DNA of 30,283 nucleotides, taken from positions 1 through 30,283 of the forward strand of contig CABSMS010000014.1 of the NCBI GenBank assembly GCA_902478885.1, in the 5' to 3' direction. The stretch comes from an uncultured Collinsella sp. (GTDB taxonomy: Bacteria; Actinomycetota; Coriobacteriia; Coriobacteriales; Coriobacteriaceae). How positions within the stretch are numbered: the first letter of the stretch is position 1; each line of letters begins with the position of its first letter. This document shows, piece after piece, positions 14,487 to 22,169 of the stretch. The notes under the pieces are model-generated. The model worked only from the letters and a program-made list of their open reading frames with translations. It did not search any database and was not told where the DNA came from. The position numbers and the translations under genes were made by a program.

Positions 14487-15305
14487 CTACTCGTAATCGT
14501 TCAGAATGTCGCCGAGCGGGTCGCCGGAGCCACCGCCCATGCCGCCACCCTGCTTGGCCAGATCCTTAAGGCCAAGGTAGATGAGGGCAAGGGAGATGCC
14601 GATGAGGCCAAGGGCGATCAGCGTGAGCTGAGGGATGGCAGCAAGGACAAAGCCGAGGATGAAGAACGGCCAGGTCTCCTTGGTGGCCATCATGTTGATG
14701 ACCATGGCGTAACCGACGGAAGCGACCATGCCGCCGCCGACAGCCATGCCGCCGGACAGCCAGTCGGGCATAGCGTTAAGCGCGTTGGTAACAGCCTCGG
14801 CCGGGATGATGCACAGAAGTACTGCCGGGATGGCGATACGAAGGCCCTGCATGAGGATGGCAGCGTACTGCCAGCGCTCGATGCCGGCGAAGTCGCCCTT
14901 CTCGGCGCAACCGTCCATGGCGTGAGCGATAGCGGTAGCCAGGGTACGGCAGATCATGGTCAGGAACAGACCAGCGACCGACAGCGGGACGGCAACGGCG
15001 ATAGCGGCGGTAACGGCCTTGGCCGAATCGGTGGCGCCACCGTTGAGGGCGAGCACCATGATGATCGAAGAGGCGACCGAGGCCAGAGCGGCGTCAGGCG
15101 CGACGGCGGCGCCGACGTTAGCCCAACCAAGGGCCATCATCTGGAGCGAACCGCCCAGGAGGATGCCCTCCTGAAGGTGACCGGTTACGAGACCGATAAG
15201 CGTGCATGCCACGAGCGGCTGATGGAACTGGAACTCATCCAGAATGCCTTCCATACCGGCAAGCAACGCGACAATCGCAACAAGCAGAATAGTGATTGCA
15301 GACAT
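14487..15305 (-). CDS. manY: PTS mannose/fructose/sorbose family IIC component
   Basis: This 272-residue integral membrane protein has about seven to eight hydrophobic spans. It carries IIC signatures near the N-terminus: QFHQPLVACTLIGLVTGHLQ and the following GILLGGSLQMMALGWANVGAAVAPDAA region. It forms the sugar translocation path with IID. The C-terminus is glycine-rich (GGGMGGGSGD) and hydrophilic. The ATG start has GGAGGGT about 8 nt upstream. It is the middle gene of the operon, separated by 18 nt from manX upstream and 16 nt from manZ downstream. Confidence 0.93.
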   Translation of the reverse strand: MSAITILLVAIVALLAGMEGILDEFQFHQPLVACTLIGLVTGHLQEGILLGGSLQMMALGWANVGAAVAPDAALASVASSIIMVLALNGGATDSAKAVTAAIAVAVPLSVAGLFLTMICRTLATAIAHAMDGCAEKGDFAGIERWQYAAILMQGLRIAIPAVLLCIIPAEAVTNALNAMPDWLSGGMAVGGGMVASVGYAMVINMMATKETWPFFILGFVLAAIPQLTLIALGLIGISLALIYLGLKDLAKQGGGMGGGSGDPLGDILNDYE

Positions 15306-15323
15306 GTATCGGACCCTCCTTTA

Positions 15324-16313
15324 CTATGCTTGAGCGGCCAGTTCGGCCTTAGCTTTCTTCAACATGGCGTCGAGATCCTCGGAGGAATCCGAAGGAACCT
15401 TGCGGACCTCGAACTTGACGCCCTTGGCCTTGAGGGCCTCGAGAGTCTTAACGTCATCATCGCCCATAGCGACGGCGTTGGTGACGACGACCTTGCCCTT
15501 GGAGTGAGCCATGGAACCGATGTTGACTTCCTTGATGTCGACGCCGGCCTCGATGGCCTTGAGCAGATCCTGCGGGTTCTCGAAGAGCAGCATGGCCTTG
15601 GTGTCACCAAAGCGCGTGTCCTTGACGACCTCGGCCATCTTCTTGATGGGCACGACGTTGGCATGGACTCCCGGAGGGGCAGCCTGCTCGATCATGGTCT
15701 TGCGGAGCTCGTCGTGAGCAACGCCGTCGGAAACCACGATGATGCGGTTGGGGTTGATCTGCTTGGTCCACGTGGTGGCCACCTGACCATGAAGCAGACG
15801 GGTGTCGATACGGACGTGGGCGATCTTGATGTGCCCATCGCCGATAACCGTTCCCGGAGGGATGGCGCCTGCAGGAGCAGCGGCGGCCGCAGCCGGCTTC
15901 TTCTCCTCGGGCTCCAGAGACTCGGGCTTGACGCGCACGCCAGCCTTAGCCTCAGTCACGAGATGTTTTGCGATCGCATGTGCAGTGTTCTTTGCGTCAA
16001 AGCGCTGCGAATATGCCTCGATGAGCATAGGCAGGTTGACACCGGTGACGATAGCCCAGGAATCGTGGCCCTCGATGAGCCCGCTGATCTGGTTGAACGG
16101 CGTGCCGCCCCACAGATCAACGAGGAAGAGCACCTGCTCCTGGTCCTCGAAGGAAGCGATTGCTTCCTCGACCTTGGCACGGAAGTCGTCGGGGCCCATG
16201 CTCGGCTCGAGCGAGACCACGGCAACAGACGGCTGATCGCCAAAGACCATCGAGCCCGTCTGCTTGATTCCAGCTGCCAAGTCCCCGTGGCTAGCAAGAA
16301 CAATACTTACCAT
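15324..16313 (-). CDS. manX: PTS mannose family fused IIAB component
   Basis: This 329-residue cytoplasmic phosphotransferase joins IIA (about 1-125) and IIB (about 160-325) through an Ala/Pro-rich linker (KKPAAAAAAPAG). IIA takes phosphate from HPr on His9 (MVSIVLASHG), and IIB carries it on His175 in DTRLLHGQVATTW and passes it to the incoming sugar. LFLVDLWGGTPFN is a further IIA signature. ATG 16313 is chosen because AAGGAGG lies 7 nt upstream; a GTG directly before it is less suitable. It is the first gene of the operon, with a promoter-like region and a possible LacI-type operator upstream. Confidence 0.94.
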   Translation of the reverse strand: MVSIVLASHGDLAAGIKQTGSMVFGDQPSVAVVSLEPSMGPDDFRAKVEEAIASFEDQEQVLFLVDLWGGTPFNQISGLIEGHDSWAIVTGVNLPMLIEAYSQRFDAKNTAHAIAKHLVTEAKAGVRVKPESLEPEEKKPAAAAAAPAGAIPPGTVIGDGHIKIAHVRIDTRLLHGQVATTWTKQINPNRIIVVSDGVAHDELRKTMIEQAAPPGVHANVVPIKKMAEVVKDTRFGDTKAMLLFENPQDLLKAIEAGVDIKEVNIGSMAHSKGKVVVTNAVAMGDDDVKTLEALKAKGVKFEVRKVPSDSSEDLDAMLKKAKAELAAQA

Positions 16314-16383
16314 CACATAACCTCCTTTTTGTCTACGTATTTCCTACACGACATGAAGGAAGTGTACCTGTTTCGTTTGTGGA

Positions 16384-16410
16384 ATTATAGCTAAATTCGC
16401 AAACGGTTGC
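16384..16410 (-). promoter_or_regulatory. Candidate promoter and LacI/CcpA-type operator of manXYZ
   Basis: On the minus strand a perfect TATAAT lies at 16384-16389, about 70 nt ahead of manX. Ten bases upstream of it is GCAAACGGTTGC (16399-16410), a palindrome with a central CG like LacI/CcpA-family operators, which would overlap the -10/-35 spacer. No good -35 box is seen, so the promoter may need activation. The rest of 16411-16639 is AT-rich and holds no visible gene. Confidence 0.5.
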
Positions 16411-16639
16411 ATTATTTGTTTAAATGTCTATTTTTGTTACAAGTTGATTAAGTTACTGCTTTTCGACTCATTGCCCGCCAAAGCGTCGCCCATCAAGCCA
16501 TGTACTTTACAGATACAAGCAGGCTGTTCATTAATAACGATTTTAAGCATGTGCGAATGTGCTTGCACTGCTACTATTTTGTTTAAACAGACATGACTTG
16601 ACTATTTGTATGACTTATGCACTTCGAAACTACTCAAAA

Positions 16640-16708
16640 AAGTTGCGGTGGAATAGTTCTTGTTTAAGAGCCAGAAGGCTGGATTTAGGAACTATTTCAC
16701 CGCAACTT
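16640..16708 (-). repeat. Interspersed hairpin repeat, copy 2 (terminator of hypA)
   Basis: Arms 16640-16659 and 16689-16708 are identical in sequence to the arms of copy 1 and pair over 20 nt with one mismatch; the loop is unrelated. It lies 10 bp beyond the hypA stop. On the minus strand the stem runs into a TTTTTT tract (16636-16641), so this copy can serve as an intrinsic terminator. Confidence 0.75.
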
Positions 16709-16718
16709 ATTGGGGATC

Positions 16719-17147
16719 CTAGGCGATGTGGAGAGGGTTGGCGGCGTCGACAGCATCGGGGACGTCGGAGAGGCCGTCAGGAGCAGCATCTGCCGGGTCC
16801 TCGTCGGGGGTCTCGATCTGCTTGATCATGACCTCTTGGCCCTGGAGCAGATAGGTATCGCCGCTACCGCAATGGGGACAGGTCTTACCATGCTCGACCG
16901 TCGCATAGTCGTGGCCGCACGCCTCGCAATGCGTCACGGCGTTGACAGGCTCCATGATAAGCTCCGCGCCCTGCGCGATAGGCTTTTTATCTGCCGCCCA
17001 GCGCCAAGCGTCGAGTAGTAGATCGGGAACGACGCCCGAGACCTCGCCCAGCAGTAACGTCACGCTCGAAACGTGGCGCACGCCATTGGCGCGCGCCACG
17101 TTCTCAACATCGCGAATGATGTGATAGACGATTCCCAATTCATGCAA
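16719..17147 (-). CDS. hypA: HypA-like hydrogenase nickel-incorporation protein
   Basis: This 142-residue protein is a HypA/HybF-type metallochaperone that delivers nickel to [NiFe] hydrogenase. The start is TTG at 17147: it yields the conserved MHE N-terminus, whose His2 is a nickel ligand, and AAAGG lies 8 nt upstream. The ATG two bases further in is out of frame. GEVSGVVPDLLLDAWRW is the family core. The zinc site is Cys74, Cys77, Cys90 and Cys93 (CEAC, CPHC). A tail of about 30 acidic Asp/Pro/Ala residues extends past the usual length of about 115. No hydrogenase gene is in the window. It lies 89 bp after the flavoprotein gene on the same strand and may be co-transcribed. Confidence 0.88.
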   Translation of the reverse strand: MHELGIVYHIIRDVENVARANGVRHVSSVTLLLGEVSGVVPDLLLDAWRWAADKKPIAQGAELIMEPVNAVTHCEACGHDYATVEHGKTCPHCGSGDTYLLQGQEVMIKQIETPDEDPADAAPDGLSDVPDAVDAANPLHIA

Positions 17148-17236
17148 GGTAGAAACCTTTCAACAACGGTTGATGCGATGTCAGCCAGACGTCAGTGAGC
17201 GACGCTCTGCGCCGCTCCCTTACTCGTTACGTCCTG

Positions 17237-20014
17237 TTATTTCTTCCCGAATTTGATCTTAATCGCACGCTTTAGAGCATACTTGCCGAGGCTTGGGAGC
17301 TTTTGCTCGTATTTGACCATCGTTGAGCACTCGGGGCGATCGCGGTCCAGATGGATGGCGTCAAACGCGCACTTGGTGGTGCACAGGCCGCAGCCGATGC
17401 ATTTGTTAGGGTCGACGATCGATGCGCCGCAGCCCAGGCAGCGGGCGGTCTCGGCGCGCACCTGCTCTTCGGTAAAGGTCTCGACATACTCGCTAAACGG
17501 CGCAGCCTTCTCGCGCTCGCGGTCCACGTGGGCAACCTCGCGGCTCGCGTTGTCGTAGCTCTCAATCACGACATCGTCGCGGTCGAGCGCGGTGTAGCGG
17601 CGCTGGTTGCGGCCGATGGTGAGCGTGGATCCCGGCTGCACAAAGCGATGGATGGACACGGCGGCCTCGTGACCGGCGGCGATGGCATCGATGGCAAAGC
17701 TCGGACCGGTATAGACGTCGCCGCCCACAAAGATATCGGGCTCGGCGGTCTGGTAGGTCTGGGGATCGGCAAGGGCACCCTGGCCACGACCAAGCTCCAC
17801 TTTGGAGCCAGCCAGCAGGTCGCCCCACACAATGGACTGGCCAATCGACATGACCACGCGGTCGGCATCGACACGACGCAGATCGTTCTCATCGTACTCG
17901 GGCGCAAAACGGCCCTCGTCGTCAAAGACGCGCGTGCAGCGCTTAAAGGTGATGCCACATACGCGACCGGCCTCGTCCAGGTGAACCTCCTTGGGGCCCC
18001 AGCCGCAGCTGATGTGAGCGCCGTCCTCAACGGCCTCGCGACGCTCCTCCTCGCTGGCGGGCATCTGGGCCTCGCTCTCCAGGCAGAACATCTCAACGTG
18101 CTCGGAACCCAGACGGCAAGCGTTGCGGGCAACGTCGATGGCCACGTTGCCGCCGCCCACCACGATGGTGCGGCCAGGTAGCGCGTCGATCTTGCCGCTG
18201 TTGACCTCGCGAAGGAAGTCGACGGCCACGGTCACGTCCTCGGCATCCTCGCCCGGAATACCGGCAAGGCGGCCGCCCTGGCAGCCAATGGCCACGTAGA
18301 AGGCCTTAAAGCCCTGCGCGCGCAGCTCGTCGAGTGTCACGTCGCGACCGACTTCCACGCCATAGCGGAACTCGGCACCCATCAGGCGAATGACCTCGAC
18401 CTCGGCCTCGATAACATCCTTCTGCAGCTTAAAGCTGGGAATGCCATAGGTGAGCATGCCGCCCGGGCGCTCGTTTTTCTCGAATACGATGGGCTTGTAG
18501 CCCTTCTCGGCCAGATAGAAAGCACAGGACAGACCGGCCGGACCGGCGCCGATGATGGCAATCTTCTGGTCGAAGCCGCCAGCGCGCGTCGGCGTCACCA
18601 CAGGCGGGACATAACGGGTCGCGGCGTCCAGATCGCGCTGGGCGATAAACTTCTTGACCTCGTCGATGGCCACGGCCTCGTCCACGCGACCGCGGGTGCA
18701 GGCATCCTCGCAGCGGCGATTGCACACACGGCCGCAGATAGCGGGCAGCGGGTTCTCGCGCTTGATGAGCGCCAGCGCCTCGTCATAGCGGCCCTGCGCC
18801 GCAAGCTTTAAGTAGCCCTGAACGGCAACGTGAGCAGGGCAAGCCGTCTTGCAAGGCGCGGTGCCGGACTCGTGTGTCTCGATGCGGTTGTCGTTGCGGT
18901 AGTTGGGCGACCACTTGGTGTGATCCCACTTGGTGGCGTCGGGCAGCTCCTGGCGCGGATACTCGGGCACCTGTCCGCCCGCCTTTTTGCTGCAGAGCTT
19001 TTGGCCGAGCTTGGCGGCACCGGCCGGGCACACCTCAACACAGCGACCGCAGGCAACACACTTGTCCTTCTCGACCTTGGCGACATAGGCCGAGCGCGAC
19101 AGGTTGGGCGTGTTGAACAGCTGAGAGGTGCGCAGGGCATAACATACGTTAACGTTGCAGTTGCAGATAGCGAAGATCTTGTTCTCGCCGTCGATGTTGG
19201 TGATCTGGTGCACAAAACCGTTGTCCTCGGCCTGGCGCAGGATGTCGTAGACCTCGTCGCGCGTCACGTAATGGCCACGGTCGGTCTCGACCACGTAGTC
19301 GGCCATATCGCCCACGGCGATGCACCAATCGGCCGGGTCGTCGGCGCAGCCCTCTCCCATCACGCGACGGCTCGCGCGGCAGCTGCAGGTGCTGGCGGCA
19401 TACTTACCCTCGTATTTGTCGAGCCAATGCTCGATATGCTCAATCGGCACCGAGGTGCTCGAAGCATCGATAGCCTTCTCGACCGGAATGACATGCATAC
19501 CGATGCCGGCGCCTCCGGGCGGTACCATCGGCGTGGCTTTGGACAGCGGTCCCTTGGACGCCTGCTCAAAGAACTTGGCAAAGACCGGGTGCTCCTCGAG
19601 CTGGCTCACGCGCATGTTGAGGAACTCGGCAGAACCCGGCACCAGCATGGGCAGCACCCACTGCTTGGCGCGCTCGGGGTTTTCCCAGTTGTACTCGAGC
19701 AGGCCCGTGTAGCTCATATCGTCGAGCATCTTTTCGATATCGGCCTCGGGCATGCCGGTGAGCTTGACCAACTCGGGCAGCGTATAGGGACGGCGCATCT
19801 TCATCTTGCAGAGCACTTCGGCCTGCTCGTCGGTTGCGGCCTCGGCAAACGACCAATACTCGTAGCCCAGCAGCTCGTCGCGATGCAGCAGACGGTTGGT
19901 GCAGTGCTCGCACAGCTTGACGATTGCCTCGCGCGGATGCTCCGGCAGCGGCGGCACGAACTCCGAACCGATGTCAGGCTCGGTGTAGCTAATTCCCGGT
20001 CCGTTGAGAATCAT
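17237..20014 (-). CDS. Large Fe-S/FAD oxidoreductase (GltD-like)
   Basis: This 925-residue cytoplasmic flavoprotein has, in order: an N-terminal Cys-rich domain (CEHC near 35, TCSC near 209, ICNCNVNVC near 284); a 4Fe-4S site CVACGRCVEVCP (319-330); a GltD-type dicluster segment (CKTACPAHVAVQGYL, then CGRVCNRRCEDAC); FAD-binding GAGPAG (489-494) with a following GGMLTYGIPSFKL; a second dinucleotide fold, VVGGGNVAID; and C-terminal ferredoxin motifs CLGCG and CIGCGLCTTKC (about 859-882). This fits an NAD(P)H-linked electron-transfer enzyme, but acceptor or substrate is unknown. ATG 20014 is chosen because AAGGG lies 6 nt upstream; the longer ORF adds 33 low-complexity basic residues. It faces a TetR gene and is probably its target. 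Confidence 0.85.
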   Translation of the reverse strand: MILNGPGISYTEPDIGSEFVPPLPEHPREAIVKLCEHCTNRLLHRDELLGYEYWSFAEAATDEQAEVLCKMKMRRPYTLPELVKLTGMPEADIEKMLDDMSYTGLLEYNWENPERAKQWVLPMLVPGSAEFLNMRVSQLEEHPVFAKFFEQASKGPLSKATPMVPPGGAGIGMHVIPVEKAIDASSTSVPIEHIEHWLDKYEGKYAASTCSCRASRRVMGEGCADDPADWCIAVGDMADYVVETDRGHYVTRDEVYDILRQAEDNGFVHQITNIDGENKIFAICNCNVNVCYALRTSQLFNTPNLSRSAYVAKVEKDKCVACGRCVEVCPAGAAKLGQKLCSKKAGGQVPEYPRQELPDATKWDHTKWSPNYRNDNRIETHESGTAPCKTACPAHVAVQGYLKLAAQGRYDEALALIKRENPLPAICGRVCNRRCEDACTRGRVDEAVAIDEVKKFIAQRDLDAATRYVPPVVTPTRAGGFDQKIAIIGAGPAGLSCAFYLAEKGYKPIVFEKNERPGGMLTYGIPSFKLQKDVIEAEVEVIRLMGAEFRYGVEVGRDVTLDELRAQGFKAFYVAIGCQGGRLAGIPGEDAEDVTVAVDFLREVNSGKIDALPGRTIVVGGGNVAIDVARNACRLGSEHVEMFCLESEAQMPASEEERREAVEDGAHISCGWGPKEVHLDEAGRVCGITFKRCTRVFDDEGRFAPEYDENDLRRVDADRVVMSIGQSIVWGDLLAGSKVELGRGQGALADPQTYQTAEPDIFVGGDVYTGPSFAIDAIAAGHEAAVSIHRFVQPGSTLTIGRNQRRYTALDRDDVVIESYDNASREVAHVDREREKAAPFSEYVETFTEEQVRAETARCLGCGASIVDPNKCIGCGLCTTKCAFDAIHLDRDRPECSTMVKYEQKLPSLGKYALKRAIKIKFGKK

Positions 20015-20106
20015 GGTTGTCCCTTCTCTTGCCGCAGCGCGACGAGGCCGCAGCGCCCCTCTTTTTTGCAGGCCGGGCATGCCCCCATGCCGTTCACCCG
20101 CCATTG

Positions 20107-20144
20107 TTGACATTGTGTCAAAAATAGTATTGACGAACCGTCAA
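20107..20144. promoter_or_regulatory. Paired palindromic operators, probably for TetR
   Basis: Two perfect 6-3-6 palindromes lie in the shared divergent region: TTGACA-TTG-TGTCAA (20107-20121) and TTGACG-AAC-CGTCAA (20130-20144), centres 23 bp apart. A wider pair, ATTGTTGAC (20103-20111) and GTCAACAAT (20140-20148), frames both. A looser GTT/AAC-type palindrome follows near 20157-20173. The first also contains a consensus -35 (TTGACA), though no well-spaced -10 is clear. Palindromes of this size between a TetR gene and a divergent enzyme gene are typical TetR operators. Confidence 0.7.
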
Positions 20145-20185
20145 CAATATTCAAGACTGTTAGGCGAACGGTCAGGCAAAAGAGG

Positions 20186-20866
20186 ATGAAAGGCAGCAAG
20201 CGCATGGGCGATAACACAGTGAACATCTCTGTGGCCGACGCCGTCCCCACGACCGACAGCGCGGCAAAGCGCTTGACGGGCGACGAACGCCGTCGCGAAA
20301 TCCTCGCCGCCGTGCGCACCGTGAGTTCCGAGCTGGGCGTGTCGCATCTATCTGTCTCGGCCGTGACCAAGCGAGCCGGCTGTACGCGCTCATTGTTCTA
20401 CCACTACTTTGCCGATATGGACGCCGCCGTCACCGCTGTTATGGACGAGGCGATCGACGGTTTTATCTCCGAGCTCGAGCAGTGGAACGCCGGCCGCACC
20501 GTCGGTGATATCGAGGGCGCGCTCGACACCGTCGCCCCGCTCTTTAAGCGTCTGGTCGCCAGCGGCCACGAGCTGCCGAGTACGCTCACTTCAAGCAGCG
20601 GCGCGCTCTACGGCGGCTTTTTACACAACGTGGTCCAACGCGTGGCACAGTATATCTGCGACACCACCGTGGTGGATTTTGTCGCCCATCATGAGCTACG
20701 CATCGACCATGTCTACGAGACGTTCTACACCCTCATCATGGGGTTGTTGATGTATATCCGCACGCACCCCGATGTGCCCGACGAGACAGTCAAGGAAATC
20801 ATCGCCTCGACACTCCACATCGAGGGCTATACCGCCAAGTATCCGGAGCGCAAGCCCCAGGACTGA
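20186..20866 (+). CDS. TetR-family transcriptional regulator
   Basis: This 226-residue protein has a TetR N-terminal DNA-binding domain (about 31-80): ERRREILAAVRTV, then LSVSAVTKRAGCTRSLFYHYFADMDA, with the recognition helix in the TRSLFYHYF segment. The helical C-terminal domain (about 85-215) should bind an unknown ligand and form the dimer. It probably represses itself, the divergent oxidoreductase and the following membrane gene. The start at 20186 has AGAGG immediately adjacent, which is poor; ATG 20204 (AAAGG 10 nt upstream) is an equally good candidate and would shorten the protein by 6 residues. Confidence 0.93.
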   Translation: MKGSKRMGDNTVNISVADAVPTTDSAAKRLTGDERRREILAAVRTVSSELGVSHLSVSAVTKRAGCTRSLFYHYFADMDAAVTAVMDEAIDGFISELEQWNAGRTVGDIEGALDTVAPLFKRLVASGHELPSTLTSSSGALYGGFLHNVVQRVAQYICDTTVVDFVAHHELRIDHVYETFYTLIMGLLMYIRTHPDVPDETVKEIIASTLHIEGYTAKYPERKPQD

Positions 20867-20929
20867 CGACATTTGGCCAAACTGCCCGCGATCAGAAGAG
20901 GGGCCGCGGGCGTGTGAAAGGAGAGCAGC

Positions 20930-21937
20930 ATGCTGTTCGATGTTTGGGGTAGCGATACCCTTATCCACTGGGCCGGCTGGGCCATGGTCTTTATTGGCCT
21001 GATCGTGCTCAACGAGGTCGGCCGCCGCACCAAGCTGGGCGCGGCCATCATCTTTGGCGTGGCTCCGCTGGCCATGACCATCTACTGCGTCGCCATCGCC
21101 GTGGGCGTCTCACAAGGCGCCGATTGGGCGCTCACCAACCCCACCCATGTGTACCAGAACAGCTGGTTCCACTACGCCAAGGTATACGCGGCGCTGGCCG
21201 GTTGCTGGGGCTTCATTGCCATTAAGTACCAGTGGGGCAAGATCGGCAAGGCGCATTGGTTCCGCGCATGGCCGTTTGTGATCGTCGCCATCAACATCAT
21301 GATCGCTGTCGTGTCCGACTTTGAGAGCGCCTATCACTTCTTTGTCCTGGGCCAGTCCACCTGGGTCACCTCCGAAGGTGCCACGCAGCTGGCCGGCTGG
21401 AACAACGTGTTCAACGGCATCGCCGGTATCATCAACATCTTCTGTATGACCGGTTGGTGGAGCGTCTACGCCTCCGAGGATCAGACCGACATGCTGTGGC
21501 CCGATATGACCTGGGTCTACATCATCGCCTACGATATCTGGAACTTCTGCTACACCTACAACTGCCTGCCCACCCACTCCTGGTTCTGCGGCTTTGCGCT
21601 GCTGCTGGCGCCCACCGTCGCCGCCTTTATCTGGAACAAGGGCGGCTGGATTCAGAACCGCGCCTTTACGCTGGCCATTTGGTGCATGTTTGCCCAGGTG
21701 TTCCCGTACTTCCAGGAGGAGTCCATCTTTGTGACCCACTCCACGCTCGACCCCGGCGCCGCTACCGCGGTCTCGATCGCCGCGCTGGTCGCCAACATCG
21801 CCGCGATCATCTACATCGCCTACCGCGCCAAGAAGCTCGGCCGCAACCCCTACAAGCAGGATGTCTTTGAGGGCACCAGCGATTGGGAGAAGGCCACCGC
21901 TCGCCGCGCCAAGGTTGATTACGCACACGCCGAGTAA
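20930..21937 (+). CDS. Multi-pass membrane protein, DUF5692-like
   Basis: This 335-residue protein has about eight to nine hydrophobic spans, many rich in Trp, Tyr and Phe, and a short basic-acidic cytoplasmic tail from about residue 300 (YRAKKLGRNPYKQDV). Its character recalls the DUF5692 family, a name given from memory and not searched. It is not an obvious MFS, MATE or RND efflux pump. ATG 20930 has AAAGGAGAG about 5 nt upstream. It lies 63 bp after the TetR gene and is likely in the same regulon, suggesting transport or sensing of the same compound, or redox coupling at the membrane. That link is inference. Confidence 0.75.
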   Translation: MLFDVWGSDTLIHWAGWAMVFIGLIVLNEVGRRTKLGAAIIFGVAPLAMTIYCVAIAVGVSQGADWALTNPTHVYQNSWFHYAKVYAALAGCWGFIAIKYQWGKIGKAHWFRAWPFVIVAINIMIAVVSDFESAYHFFVLGQSTWVTSEGATQLAGWNNVFNGIAGIINIFCMTGWWSVYASEDQTDMLWPDMTWVYIIAYDIWNFCYTYNCLPTHSWFCGFALLLAPTVAAFIWNKGGWIQNRAFTLAIWCMFAQVFPYFQEESIFVTHSTLDPGAATAVSIAALVANIAAIIYIAYRAKKLGRNPYKQDVFEGTSDWEKATARRAKVDYAHAE

Positions 21938-22007
21938 CGCACCTGACGCAAACATCGCTTGAGCACGAAGCAGCATAGCCGGCTCCGCGCAACTCAACGC
22001 ATTGCAG

Positions 22008-22048
22008 AGCCCCCGGAATGTGATTCGTTCGCGTTCCGGGGGCTTTTT
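22008..22048 (+). terminator. Rho-independent terminator after the membrane protein gene
   Basis: Arms 22008-22018 and 22034-22044 form a perfect 11-bp stem (AGCCCCCGGAA) and are followed by TTTTT. It ends the TetR/membrane-protein transcript. The remaining sequence before 22170 is short and AT-richer and should contain the next promoter. Confidence 0.9.
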
Positions 22049-22169
22049 GCTGCCGCGAGGATGCGGCCGAACGGTGCGCCCAGGTTAAATCGGATCTTAT
22101 ATTTCGCATGCGCTTTATATGGCTCCATTTTTGGGTACAGTGTTGAGCCGATATTGCATTGGGGGATAT

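Noticed and set aside
14457..16394. A 645-codon open frame on the plus strand
   Set aside because: It is antisense to the whole manXYZ operon and has no recognisable domain.
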